Shown in pieces: positions 1 through 9,482 of a stretch of DNA of 64,000 nt. How positions within the stretch are numbered: position 1 is the stretch's first letter; each line of letters opens with the position of its first letter. The position numbers were made by a program, and so were the translations under genes. The notes beneath the pieces are model-generated. The model worked only from the letters and a program-made list of their open reading frames with translations. It ran no database searches and had not been told where the DNA came from. This stretch comes from Pseudacidovorax intermedius (GTDB lineage Bacteria; Pseudomonadota; Gammaproteobacteria; Burkholderiales; Burkholderiaceae_C), in NCBI RefSeq assembly GCF_003350475.1, contig NZ_QQAV01000008.1, positions 96,507 through 160,506 of the forward strand, given 5' to 3'.

Positions 1-793
1 TCGGATTCGGCGCATAAGCATGGGTATTGACCCCACCGAGCAACCCAATCGGATCACGTGATACGAACCGCCCCGAATGCGGGTCATAGTACCGATACCG
101 GTTGTAGTGCAGCCCCGACTCCTCGTCAAAGTACTGCCCCTGGAACCGTATGTGGTTGCATAACCCCGCCTTGCGCGCCGCCTCCTGAATCACGATGCTC
201 GCCTGTCCCCACGCCCGGTAGTTCGCTTCCCAGGCGATCTCGCCTTGCTCGTCGGTCAGCGCCTGGGGCGTGCCCAGGTGGTCGCACTGGTAGTAGTACA
301 GCCGCGTGAACGGCGCCTTCAGCTCGCCGTGCTCGTCCAGCCCCGGGTGCCAGCTGCCGTTGTGCAGCGGATCGCGCTCCATGTCGTAGCCGTCGGCGCC
401 CTGGTATTCACCTGCCACGTCGTGCGGGCGCTGCAGCATGGCGCCCACCATGTCCACCATGGTGGTGGCCTGCAGCAGCGGCACGAAGCTGTGGGGCTCG
501 TGCACGTAGTGCAGGGTCTGCAGGCGCACATAGTCGGTCTCCCAGGCCAGTTGGTCGCCGTCCCAGCCGTAGAGCACGCCGCCCAGACCTTCCTCCTTGG
601 CGCGGCGGGCGTACTCGCTGGCGCCGTAGCGGCTGCCGGCCATGGGAGGCACATGAACGATGGGTTCACTGAACTTGCCCAGGCGCCGCCCGAGTGGGTC
701 GTACCAGTAGCGCGTGCGTACGGTGCCGTTGCGCACGACCTCTTCGAGTTCATTGGCGGCGTTCCAGCCGAAGCGGGTGACTTCGCCGTTGTG
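1..793. repeat. Direct repeat, copy A (rhs core end)
   Basis: Bases 1-793 match 1591-2383 in the same orientation at an offset of 1590. I see four substitutions (395, 413, 777, 782 against 1985, 2003, 2367, 2372). The repeat may extend left of the window. The two copies flank the toxin tip and immunity gene of the full rhs locus. Confidence 0.95.
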
Positions 794-808
794 CGCATGC
801 GAATCAAG
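1..808 (-). pseudogene. Truncated, frameshifted rhs core fragment (orphan Rhs C-terminal cassette, runs off left edge)
   Basis: On the minus strand this repeats the end of the rhs core of the full gene to its right, from around the HNGEV residues through the YRYYDPHSGRF and SRDPIGL motifs, and leaves the window about ten residues before the expected tip boundary. It has no N-terminal part or start codon. Reading upstream in the core frame, a TAA lies at 809-811. Weak homology to the full gene continues a little past 793 but with one base missing near 794-797, which shifts the frame. An alternative frame opens with an ATG at 846. Orphan rhs ends of this kind usually carry a different toxin tip and immunity gene downstream, here beyond the window. 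Whether it is ever expressed without recombination is doubtful. Confidence 0.8.
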
Positions 809-864
809 TTAGCGTAGGGGCGCATCTCGCTTGGCCGCCAGGCCACTCAATTTTTTCTGCGGGC

Positions 865-1242
865 TTATGGATTGTTTAAGTAAGCCGACAATTTCTCGAT
901 TCTAATGTGCGACCCATGAATATCTGCAATGGAATCTCCCGTCACATTAATTTCAAATAAATTGTCGCGAACTTTATCTATTGCAATATTACAAATATTT
1001 CCTTCACCAAATTTTTCGACTCTTATTAAAGATAAAGGAAAAATCGATAGGTCGACTTGGATTGTATTAAACGCTCCCCATTTTGCTGGTGGCTTAGACG
1101 GAAATTCATGCAAATCAAATTTAAGTTGAACAATGGGTCCATTCCAATTGATGGTCAATTGATGCAAGCATATTTGATTAAAGCTTGGACTATATCCGTA
1201 CAAATCACTTAAGATATTTATTTTCTCTATATGAAATGACAT
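865..1242 (-). CDS. Candidate Rhs immunity protein (Imm50-like)
   Basis: A 125-residue protein beginning MSFHIEKINI, with a start at 1242 preceded by a GGAGG ribosome site that overlaps the end of rhs. Its ATG lies 10 bases after the rhs stop. The DNA is clearly AT-richer than the flanking genes, usual for immunity genes acquired with a toxin tip. The predicted protein is mostly beta strand; the stretches LYGYSPSFNQ and PIVQLKFDLHEF recall the Imm50 family, but this is a memory-based match. By position it should neutralise the nuclease tip of the adjacent Rhs protein in the cytoplasm. Upstream in-frame starts exist inside rhs but lack a ribosome site. Confidence 0.75.
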   Translation of the reverse strand: MSFHIEKINILSDLYGYSPSFNQICLHQLTINWNGPIVQLKFDLHEFPSKPPAKWGAFNTIQVDLSIFPLSLIRVEKFGEGNICNIAIDKVRDNLFEINVTGDSIADIHGSHIRIEKLSAYLNNP

Positions 1243-1252
1243 TGGGCCTCCA

Positions 1253-4200
1253 TTACTCAAATGGGTAGTGCTTCTTTGTCCCAGGAACAGAGCCCGTTCG
1301 GGTGTTTTCGATCGGCCGGACATTGAAGTGCGCGCCCTGATCGCCAATACCGTTTTCACCGAACTTGTGTCCAGCGCCATGGTCCTGAATTACAACTTTA
1401 CTATTATCTGAACGGGTAAATACGTATTCAGTAGTGTTAACCCTTTGCATCTCGCAGGTGCAATTTCTATCACTCAGCGGGACTTTTTGGGAGAAATCAG
1501 GATGTTGGCGCATCGGGATGCCGGCATCCCGTTTTGCTTGCCTAAATGCACCCCTCCTCCCTATCAGTCCCCAAGGATCAACCCACAACGTCGGATTCGG
1601 CGCATAAGCATGGGTATTGACCCCACCGAGCAACCCAATCGGATCACGTGATACGAACCGCCCCGAATGCGGGTCATAGTACCGATACCGGTTGTAGTGC
1701 AGCCCCGACTCCTCGTCAAAGTACTGCCCCTGGAACCGTATGTGGTTGCATAACCCCGCCTTGCGCGCCGCCTCCTGAATCACGATGCTCGCCTGTCCCC
1801 ACGCCCGGTAGTTCGCTTCCCAGGCGATCTCGCCTTGCTCGTCGGTCAGCGCCTGGGGCGTGCCCAGGTGGTCGCACTGGTAGTAGTACAGCCGCGTGAA
1901 CGGCGCCTTCAGCTCGCCGTGCTCGTCCAGCCCCGGGTGCCAGCTGCCGTTGTGCAGCGGATCGCGCTCCATGTCGTAGCCGTCAGCGCCCTGGTATTCA
2001 CCCGCCACGTCGTGCGGGCGCTGCAGCATGGCGCCCACCATGTCCACCATGGTGGTGGCCTGCAGCAGCGGCACGAAGCTGTGGGGCTCGTGCACGTAGT
2101 GCAGGGTCTGCAGGCGCACATAGTCGGTCTCCCAGGCCAGTTGGTCGCCGTCCCAGCCGTAGAGCACGCCGCCCAGACCTTCCTCCTTGGCGCGGCGGGC
2201 GTACTCGCTGGCGCCGTAGCGGCTGCCGGCCATGGGAGGCACATGAACGATGGGTTCACTGAACTTGCCCAGGCGCCGCCCGAGTGGGTCGTACCAGTAG
2301 CGCGTGCGTACGGTGCCGTTGCGCACGACCTCTTCGAGTTCATTGGCGGCGTTCCAGCCGAAGCGGATGACCTCGCCGTTGTGGCGCCGCCGAATGAGGT
2401 TGCCACGGGCATCCCAGTCGTAGTGGGTGCCGGCGTAGTCCTTCAGGAGGTTGTCCAGGATGGGCGGCAGGCGCCGTGCGGCGGTCGCGGGGTCGAGGCG
2501 GGGGCTGGGCGCGGTGCTGAGGGCCAGGCCCTCGTCCTCGGGCTGAGGGGGAAGGTCCAGCATGTTGCTGGCGGGGTCGAAGGCAAAGACTTCCTCGCCC
2601 AGACGGCTGTGGGCCCGCAGCAGGCGGCCCACGGGGTCGTAGCGGTAGCTCAGGTTGCCGCGCAGGCTGTCGGCGATGCCGGTGAGCTGGCCGGCGGCGT
2701 CGTAGGTGTAGCGCCGCTGCAGGTTGAAGGCGCTCGCCGGGCCGTCCTGCCCGGGTGTGAGAGAGATCGGCAGGCGCTGCAGGCTGTCCGGGCGCTGGCC
2801 CAGGCGCTCGGCGCGGCTGAGCAGTTGGGCCTGCAGGCGCCCCGCGGGGTCGTACTGGCGCTGCTCGGCGATGCGGTTGGCCTGGGTGCGCCGGACCTCG
2901 CGGTGCAGGTCGTCGCGCTCGATCTGCAGCACTTCCAGCTCGTCGAGCATGAGCCCGTGCACGTGGCCGCTGCCGTAGGTCAGCCAGTCCAGCCGGTGGC
3001 CGTCCGGGCGCGTGGTGTGGATGCGGTGGCCCAGCGCGTCGTAGCGGTGGCGCCAGACGGCCGTGCGCGGCTGCGACAGGGGCTGGGCGTCGCGGCTCGT
3101 GCGGTGGTGCTGGTGCTCGGCCACCATGTTGCCCGCCGCGTCGTAGAACCACTGCAGGTGGATGTGGCTGTTGCGCGCGTCCACCAGGCGGCCGTTGCCG
3201 TCGTAGGCATAGGTGGCTTCGCGCACGCTGTCGGGGGTCTGCTGCAGGGGGCGGCCCTCGATGGGCTGGCCAACTTGGTTCTTGGGAAGGGCCCACAGGC
3301 TGGCGCGGCGCAAGGTGAGCCGGCCCACGGGATCGAAGCCCAGTTCTGTCAGCGCATCGGCCTCGCGCACCCAGGCCAGGGTGGTGCTGGCGCTGTCGTA
3401 GCCGTATTCGGTCACTGAGACATCGAAGTGCTCCTCCGCGCGCAGCCGCCCCAGGCGGTCGTAGCCGAAGCGATGCACGCGGCCGTTCTCGTTGCGCAGC
3501 GCCACCAGGCGGCCCAACCGGTCCCAGCTGTAGCCCAGCGTCTGGCCGGCCGCGTCGATGCGCTGGCCGATCAGCCCGGCCTCGTTCCATTCGTAGCGCG
3601 TCTCGCGCTGCAGCGCATCGCGGTGCAGCAGCAGCCGGCCCTCGGCGTCGTGCTCGTAGTGCTCGCGCGTGCCGTCGGGCAGCACGGTCTGCACGAGCTG
3701 GCCGCGCTCGTAGAGGTAGCGCGTGGTCTCGCCCGCGGCGTTGCGCGCCTCGATCAAGCGCCCGCGTGGGTCGTAGGCCCAGCGGCTGGTCTTGCCGGAG
3801 CAGTCGGTGTAGGCCACCAGCTGGCCGGCACTGTCGTAGGCCAGGGTCTTCTTGCCGCCCTTGGCATCGGTGATGGACACCGGCAGGCCGTGCGCGTTGT
3901 TCTCGTAGCGGGTGGTGTGGCCCAGCGGGTCGACTTCCTCCACGAGGTGCATGCCGTCGTAGGCACGACGCCAGGCGTGGCCTTCGCCGTCACGGATGCC
4001 GGTGAGGTTGTCCTGCGCGTCGTAGGCGAAGTGCACCACGCTGCCGTCGGGGCGGCTGTGGCGCACGAGGTTGCCGCGCGTGTCGTAGGCATAGTCATCG
4101 CAGCTGCCGTCGGCATGCAGGTGGCGGGTGATGTTGGCCTGCGCGTCGCGGAAGAACCATTCCTGGTGGCGGTAGAACAGGCCGTCAGCGCCTTGGATCT

Positions 4201-6301
4201 CGGGATGCACGACCCGGTAGACGTGGCCGCGGATGTCGAAGTAGTACTCGCGCTCGTAGCCCAGGGCGTCGATGACGGTGGTCAGACGGATATGGCGGTT
4301 GAAGACGACGGTGGTGTCGAAGCTGCCGTCGTCCGCATGCTCGCGCCAGGCTTTGGCGCGGGCGCTGTTGCCCGGCGTGATGGCGTGAGCGAATCCTTCT
4401 TCGTGCATCCAGTGCAGGTGGATGCCGCGGCCGGTGCGGTCGCTGTAGTGGCGCAGCAGGTGGGTGCTGGGCGATCGGTCCGCTCCGGGCTTTGCGGAGG
4501 TGGCCAGATAGTCGTAGGTCCAGCGCTGGCCGTCCTCGTCTTCGGCGGCCACCAAGTCGCTGCTGCCGTCGGGCTGCTCGGCGTAGGTGTAGGCGGCCAG
4601 CTGGCGCACTGCCTGGCCTTCCTGGACCAGCCAAACGCTGTGGATGCGGCCCTGTTCGTCGATGGCGGTGCACACGTGGCTGTCGCCGCTGGTGATGTCC
4701 GAGAGTTGGCCGCCTTCGTGGCGGTAGGCAAGTTCGGTGAGATGGCCGGCGCGGGTGCGCTGGCTCGTGAGGCGGTAGTGAACGGCACGCCCACGGGTGT
4801 GGGGCTGGCCATGGCGCAGGAACTGAGGCACAAGCTCGAAGGTCTCGACGAGGTCGCGGCCGTGGCTGAGGATGAGCAGGCCGTCGTTGCCACGGCTGAG
4901 GGTGAGGTCTTCGACGGCGTCATGGTGGCTCTGGCCGACGGTGCTGCCTGGGACTTCGCCAGGGCCGGCCAGGGCTGGGAAGGTGTGCGCGCGCCCATCG
5001 GCGGCCAGGTAGTGCAGGCGTCCGTCGGCGGACTGATCGATGCGCGTGGTGTAGGGCGTGGTCCAGCGCGCGCCCAGGTATGCGGGGGCAGCGGTCTTGC
5101 TGGCCGGCTCCCGCGGGTGGTCGAACGCGCCCAGGCGCGAGTAGTAGGTGCGCGCCCACACGATGGGCATGTGGCCGGGTAGTGCAAAGTCGGTGTGCAC
5201 AACGGTTTCGCTGCCGGTCGCGAAGCTCAGCGAGTGGCCTGTGCCGCCTTGCGCGGCAGGGGCGCGGCCGCCGCCGGTGGCTTTGCAGCAGTTGGGGTCA
5301 CCCTTGACAGGCGCCTGATGCCTGGTCGCTTCCAGCAAGCCATCGCCGCGCTTCTTTTCGCTCTTGGCGACGGTCCTGTGATTGATGGTGGGTGCACTGC
5401 CGATCTTGTGCTTGGTGAGGTAGCGCACCACCGCCTGCTTCAGTCGCGCCAGCAGCCAGGCAATGGACTTCTGCGTCTGGGCATTGGCCTGGGCCTTCAG
5501 CCGGGCCTTGAACTGGCTGCCCACGGCTGCGAGCTGGTCGGCGCTGTGGTTGAGCACTTGAGCCACATGCGTGTTACGCAAAGCCGCGCCGGCGACCTTG
5601 TTGACGGTCGTCCGTGCCGCGGCTTTGAGCGCGCCCCACGCGGCCGAAAAGACGTTGGCGTACTTGGACTGAGGGTCGTGCAAGGGCCTTTCGGCGGGCG
5701 GACCGACCTTGAAGACTTCGCCTGCCGCAATACGGCGCAGCCCATGACTCCAGCCATGGACCAGCGCTTCGCCCTTGTCGGCGCCTTGCTCCAGCATGCC
5801 CGAGAGCTTGGCGATGGCCCCGTCGATGTAGGTGTCGATCTCCCCAGCGATGCGCGCATTGAGATGGCCGATCAGCAGGCTGACGATGGCGTCGCCCAGG
5901 CCGCTGGCCGCGTGTTTGAGTTCCTGACGAACCAGATGCAGCGTAGGCCGCAGCCCCATGCGCGCCGCCGCCATCGACGGCGGCAGCGGGATGATGCCAA
6001 TGAGGTTGATGCCCAGGCTCACCCAGTTGAAAAAGGTCTCGATCTCGTCGGCCGCCTTGTCGCGCACGAGGTGCACGATGTCGCACAGCACGTCCACCAC
6101 CGCCATGATGTTGCCCACGATGGGCATCGAACCGGCCACGTTCTTGAGCACGTCGAGCGTGACGTAGCCGCCGCTGACATCCTGCAGCCACTTGTCGACC
6201 ACCTGCGCGCCGCGGCTGACATCCTCCATGGCAACTTGGGTGAGTGGTACCACGGCGCTGACGCGCTCGGCTGCCTTGCGCTCGATTTCTTGGGGGGTCA
6301 T
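1253..6301 (-). CDS. Rhs-family polymorphic toxin with C-terminal HNH/EndoVII-like nuclease tip
   Basis: About 1682 residues. The ATG at 6301 (MTPQEIERK) has a GGGAG ribosome site ten bases upstream; a TTG 22 codons earlier has none. Residues 1-340 are a helical, partly hydrophobic N-terminal region with no PAAR motif that I can see. A DUF6531-type segment starts near 360, followed by YD/Rhs repeats to about 1560 and the conserved core end (SRDPIGLLGG, then VDPWGL). The last ~100 residues are the variable tip: GRRGAFRQAKRDAGIP, then DHGAGHKFG and HFNVRP, a pattern I associate with HNH/endonuclease VII-fold toxins. It lies 97 bases downstream of vgrG, so delivery by the type VI spike is likely. 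The core encapsulates the toxin in this family. No Eag chaperone gene is present beside it. Confidence 0.9.
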   Translation of the reverse strand: MTPQEIERKAAERVSAVVPLTQVAMEDVSRGAQVVDKWLQDVSGGYVTLDVLKNVAGSMPIVGNIMAVVDVLCDIVHLVRDKAADEIETFFNWVSLGINLIGIIPLPPSMAAARMGLRPTLHLVRQELKHAASGLGDAIVSLLIGHLNARIAGEIDTYIDGAIAKLSGMLEQGADKGEALVHGWSHGLRRIAAGEVFKVGPPAERPLHDPQSKYANVFSAAWGALKAAARTTVNKVAGAALRNTHVAQVLNHSADQLAAVGSQFKARLKAQANAQTQKSIAWLLARLKQAVVRYLTKHKIGSAPTINHRTVAKSEKKRGDGLLEATRHQAPVKGDPNCCKATGGGRAPAAQGGTGHSLSFATGSETVVHTDFALPGHMPIVWARTYYSRLGAFDHPREPASKTAAPAYLGARWTTPYTTRIDQSADGRLHYLAADGRAHTFPALAGPGEVPGSTVGQSHHDAVEDLTLSRGNDGLLILSHGRDLVETFELVPQFLRHGQPHTRGRAVHYRLTSQRTRAGHLTELAYRHEGGQLSDITSGDSHVCTAIDEQGRIHSVWLVQEGQAVRQLAAYTYAEQPDGSSDLVAAEDEDGQRWTYDYLATSAKPGADRSPSTHLLRHYSDRTGRGIHLHWMHEEGFAHAITPGNSARAKAWREHADDGSFDTTVVFNRHIRLTTVIDALGYEREYYFDIRGHVYRVVHPEIQGADGLFYRHQEWFFRDAQANITRHLHADGSCDDYAYDTRGNLVRHSRPDGSVVHFAYDAQDNLTGIRDGEGHAWRRAYDGMHLVEEVDPLGHTTRYENNAHGLPVSITDAKGGKKTLAYDSAGQLVAYTDCSGKTSRWAYDPRGRLIEARNAAGETTRYLYERGQLVQTVLPDGTREHYEHDAEGRLLLHRDALQRETRYEWNEAGLIGQRIDAAGQTLGYSWDRLGRLVALRNENGRVHRFGYDRLGRLRAEEHFDVSVTEYGYDSASTTLAWVREADALTELGFDPVGRLTLRRASLWALPKNQVGQPIEGRPLQQTPDSVREATYAYDGNGRLVDARNSHIHLQWFYDAAGNMVAEHQHHRTSRDAQPLSQPRTAVWRHRYDALGHRIHTTRPDGHRLDWLTYGSGHVHGLMLDELEVLQIERDDLHREVRRTQANRIAEQRQYDPAGRLQAQLLSRAERLGQRPDSLQRLPISLTPGQDGPASAFNLQRRYTYDAAGQLTGIADSLRGNLSYRYDPVGRLLRAHSRLGEEVFAFDPASNMLDLPPQPEDEGLALSTAPSPRLDPATAARRLPPILDNLLKDYAGTHYDWDARGNLIRRRHNGEVIRFGWNAANELEEVVRNGTVRTRYWYDPLGRRLGKFSEPIVHVPPMAGSRYGASEYARRAKEEGLGGVLYGWDGDQLAWETDYVRLQTLHYVHEPHSFVPLLQATTMVDMVGAMLQRPHDVAGEYQGADGYDMERDPLHNGSWHPGLDEHGELKAPFTRLYYYQCDHLGTPQALTDEQGEIAWEANYRAWGQASIVIQEAARKAGLCNHIRFQGQYFDEESGLHYNRYRYYDPHSGRFVSRDPIGLLGGVNTHAYAPNPTLWVDPWGLIGRRGAFRQAKRDAGIPMRQHPDFSQKVPLSDRNCTCEMQRVNTTEYVFTRSDNSKVVIQDHGAGHKFGENGIGDQGAHFNVRPIENTRTGSVPGTKKHYPFE
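1591..2383. repeat. Direct repeat, copy B (inside full rhs gene)
   Basis: Second copy of the 793-bp repeat, lying within the core of the complete rhs gene just before its toxin tip. Recombination between the two copies would remove exactly 1590 bp, deleting the present tip and immunity gene and joining the core to whatever tip follows the left-hand fragment. Confidence 0.95.
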
Positions 6302-6398
6302 GACTTGGAAACTCCCTGCGGGCGTCGTGGCCCGCTGTCTTGTTTTGCGTGGAATGAACAGCGGCAATGCCGCCGAGGCGCGCCGCGAAAGCTGGGGC

Positions 6399-9300
6399 TC
6401 AGAGGGCGGCGCGTGCCAGCGACACGCCCGGCGGCAGTTGGGCCATGCCGGCGGCTCGGCTGCCTACTGCTGCCAGCGCGCCCATCGCCGGTGCCGTGGC
6501 TTCACTGCCGAACACGGCCGTCGCCAGGGCACCGGCCTGCGCGACCGCGGTGTTGGACGGGGCGCTGCCAATGAACTTGCCGGCGGCACTTGTCGGTGCG
6601 GCGGCAGGTGATGACGATGCAGTCAAGCGGGCGCCTGCGGAACTTTGCGCCCCGGCCCCTGTGGCCGCGCGTTGCAGCAGGCCAGCCACCAGATCGTTGG
6701 TCACCGTTGCTTCTGCCATGGGCGACGCGCCCGTGTGCGCCTGCGCGGGCCATTCGGGTTTGCCGAAGTAGCTGCCCAGTGACCAGGGATCACTCGGATC
6801 CTTGCCGAAGCTCACCCGTGTGCCGCCGGGCGCCAGTCCGGCCACGGCGGCGAAGCCGCTGCCGTCGAGCGTGCCGCTTCTGACCTGGCCCAGCACATCG
6901 ACCACCGCGTAGGTGGCGCTCTCGAGCCCACGACCGCTGGCGTACTGGTGGGTCAGTTCCAGCTGGCCCTTGCCAGGCTTGTTGCCCTCGGGCAGCGAGG
7001 AGCTGCCCTGCTGGCTGGGCCCCACCATCGAGTGGCTGGCCGCATGGCGCACGTCCGCGCCGCTGGTGCCGCTGTCGATGAGGCCGCTCTTGAATTGGGT
7101 GTAGCTGCCGCCGCCGAGGATGTTGAGCTGGGTCTTGGCCTCGATGTTGATCTTGTCGGCCTTGAGGGTGATCTCGTCCTTGGCGGCCATGTGGATGCAT
7201 GCCATCAGCGCCTGGATCTCGATGTCGGCCTGCGCAGCCACCACCTGGATACCCTTCTGCGCCGCAAGGAGCTTGATGGCCTGCAGCGCCACGGCAAGCA
7301 GGCTGTCGCCGCTGACCACGCTGGTGTGCTTGCCGCTCGTGATGGCGGTGTGTTCGGCACTCGCCAAGTGCGTGCCGTGTTGACTGGTGGCGTGGATACC
7401 GGCGGGCGACGCCAGCAGCAGGTGCGGCGCTTCCAGCTCGGGAAATTCGCCCGCCGCGGGCTTGCCTTGTCCGCTGCCGCGTATGGCGTCGTTGTGTGCG
7501 CGCAGGGCGTTGGCGACCTCTTCTTGATCGCCCGCCTGCTGGCCCTTGTTCTTCTGCGCAATGTCGGCTGCGCTCTGATGCAGGTCGCGCGCCTGCGACA
7601 GCCGTTCCGTGGTCTCCCCCATGTCCTTGATGTGCCCCTGGGCCTTGGTCCGCGCCTCGGTGGTGATGAGCATGCCGCCGCCTGCACGCACAGCCGCCGG
7701 GCCGTCGGTGCGCAGCTCCAGGCCCTCGCCGCGCGGGTCCTTGCGGCCCTGGTTGTCCTCGATGCGGGTGATGCGGCCCAGGCTCAGGCTGGAGTGCTGG
7801 TGATCGCTCTTGAGCTGGGCCTGGATGCTGCCGGCCGTGTCATCCATCACCAGGTGGTTGCTGCGGCCTGCGGCGCTGTTGCCCCCGGCCTGGGTGAGCT
7901 CGCGGCTGCGAAAGCCGCTCAGGGCACTCTGCCCGGGCAGGCTCCAGGGCGGCAGGTTCAGCTGGTTGTGCACGCGCGCGGTGCAGATCGGCAGGTCAGG
8001 ATCGCCGCCGAGGAATTCGACGATGACTTCCTGCCCGATGCGCGGGATGTGCACACCGCCCAGCTGATTGCCCGCCCATGGGCTGGACACGCGCACCCAG
8101 CAGCTGCTGTGCTGGTTCTCCCGGCCCTGCCGGTCCCAGGGAAACTGCACCTTGATGCGGCCGAGCTCGTCGGTCCACAGCTCCTGGCCCTCGGGGCCGA
8201 CCACGCGGGCGGTCTGCGGGCCGTGCGTGTGGGGCTTGAGGCGGGTGAGGTCCGGCCGCAGTTGCTCGGTGACGGGGTGGGCGGTCAGGTCGACGTTCAC
8301 GCGCCAACGTCGTTGGCGATCCGCCGCAGCGTTGGCCCGCTGGCTGTCCTGCCCCAGGTCCTCGATCAGCAGTTCGGTCTGCAGGATCAGGTACTCCGTG
8401 TTGGCGGCCTTCCTGGGATGGCGGCTCAGCGCGAAGGTGAAGCCGGGGACCATGCCGCGCAGGTTGCCGCTGGCGCGTGCACGGGCGCCGGCGGTGCGCA
8501 GTTGCTGCATGCGCAGGCGCGCAATGAGTTCGCCCTCGGCGCGCGGGTCGTTGGGTCCGACACCGGCACTGGGCTGGGCATAGTGGCTGCCACCCAGGGA
8601 AGCGTGCCAAGCATAGACCTCCGCGTCGGCCTGGCCGGTGGGGCGCGGGTCGCGCCGGCTGACGTCGAGCTTGGCCTTGGGCCGCGTGTAGTCGTAGTCG
8701 CGGCTGGTGTAGCGCCCGCTGGTGACGCGGCTGGCCGGCACGAAGGCGTGGAGGTATTCGGCATCCACCTTCCAGCCGGGCGGGTGGTACTCGACGCTAC
8801 GGTAGGCCGCGCTGGGCGTGGGCCCGAAGGCGCCCAGGTGGTCCGAGAGCACCAGGCGGTGCGCGCCCTGCTCATGCTCGAAGTGGTAGTTGATGCCCCA
8901 TTCCTGGCACAGCCGCTCGAAGAAGGCGAAGTCGCTCTCGTTGAACTGGGTCTGGTAGTCGCGCTTCGGCAGGGGCTCGATCAGGCGCTTGACGACGGGG
9001 AAGGGATAGTCGGCCAGCACGGCATCGAGGATGTCGACGGCGGTGGCGTTCTGGAAGATGCGGCAGTCGCTGTTGAGGGTGGCCAGGTGCAGCCAGGGCT
9101 GCAGGCGCAGGCGGTACTGCAGGTGGCGGCCTTCTTCGCCGAGCAGTTCGGCTTCGGTGATGAGGGCGTTGATCTGGCGGGTGCCTGCGCCGATGTGGTC
9201 CACGGCCGGGCCGACGGCACCAGGCGCAAAGTAGCCCGCGCCGTCGAGTTCGATCTCGCAATGGATCTCGCGGCCGACGAAGCTGTCCAGGTCGAGGTTG

Positions 9301-9482
9301 GCGCCGACCTCCGCCGTGACGGCAGACGACAGGCCTTCGGGCGTCTGCAGGATCAACTCGTAGTCGAAGAGCACGTTGACGCCTTCGCGCCCGGCCAGGC
9401 GCACGGGGTGCAGCAGCGGCTTGCCGGCATAGACGGGCAGCACGGGCGAACTCACCCGCAGCGTGTGTGACAGCGTGGACAT
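6399..9482 (-). CDS. vgrG: Type VI secretion spike protein VgrG (long form)
   Basis: About 1027 residues. I chose the ATG at 9482 because GGGAGAGG stands a few bases upstream; an ATG six codons earlier is less well placed. Domain order: gp27/gp44-like region (roughly 1-370), gp5-like OB fold with DELGRIKVQFPWDRQG and IPRIGQEVIVEFLGGDPD (about 420-510), a DUF2345 beta-helix extension (about 620-790), then a transthyretin-like module (about 830-900) and an Ala/Ser-rich tail. VgrG trimers tip the Hcp tube and carry cargo; TTR extensions are known adaptors for effectors, which fits the rhs gene directly downstream in the same orientation. No other spike or sheath genes are in the window. Confidence 0.95.
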   Translation of the reverse strand: MSTLSHTLRVSSPVLPVYAGKPLLHPVRLAGREGVNVLFDYELILQTPEGLSSAVTAEVGANLDLDSFVGREIHCEIELDGAGYFAPGAVGPAVDHIGAGTRQINALITEAELLGEEGRHLQYRLRLQPWLHLATLNSDCRIFQNATAVDILDAVLADYPFPVVKRLIEPLPKRDYQTQFNESDFAFFERLCQEWGINYHFEHEQGAHRLVLSDHLGAFGPTPSAAYRSVEYHPPGWKVDAEYLHAFVPASRVTSGRYTSRDYDYTRPKAKLDVSRRDPRPTGQADAEVYAWHASLGGSHYAQPSAGVGPNDPRAEGELIARLRMQQLRTAGARARASGNLRGMVPGFTFALSRHPRKAANTEYLILQTELLIEDLGQDSQRANAAADRQRRWRVNVDLTAHPVTEQLRPDLTRLKPHTHGPQTARVVGPEGQELWTDELGRIKVQFPWDRQGRENQHSSCWVRVSSPWAGNQLGGVHIPRIGQEVIVEFLGGDPDLPICTARVHNQLNLPPWSLPGQSALSGFRSRELTQAGGNSAAGRSNHLVMDDTAGSIQAQLKSDHQHSSLSLGRITRIEDNQGRKDPRGEGLELRTDGPAAVRAGGGMLITTEARTKAQGHIKDMGETTERLSQARDLHQSAADIAQKNKGQQAGDQEEVANALRAHNDAIRGSGQGKPAAGEFPELEAPHLLLASPAGIHATSQHGTHLASAEHTAITSGKHTSVVSGDSLLAVALQAIKLLAAQKGIQVVAAQADIEIQALMACIHMAAKDEITLKADKINIEAKTQLNILGGGSYTQFKSGLIDSGTSGADVRHAASHSMVGPSQQGSSSLPEGNKPGKGQLELTHQYASGRGLESATYAVVDVLGQVRSGTLDGSGFAAVAGLAPGGTRVSFGKDPSDPWSLGSYFGKPEWPAQAHTGASPMAEATVTNDLVAGLLQRAATGAGAQSSAGARLTASSSPAAAPTSAAGKFIGSAPSNTAVAQAGALATAVFGSEATAPAMGALAAVGSRAAGMAQLPPGVSLARAAL

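Noticed and set aside
319-846. A 175-codon minus-strand frame in the left rhs fragment
   Set aside because: It is out of frame with the rhs core apart from a few residues at its start; the second copy of the repeat has the same shadow frame.
1835-9470. Long plus-strand open frames opposite rhs and vgrG (527, 584 and 840 codons)
   Set aside because: They are low-complexity Val/Ala/His/Gln-rich antisense frames produced by the GC bias of the real minus-strand genes.
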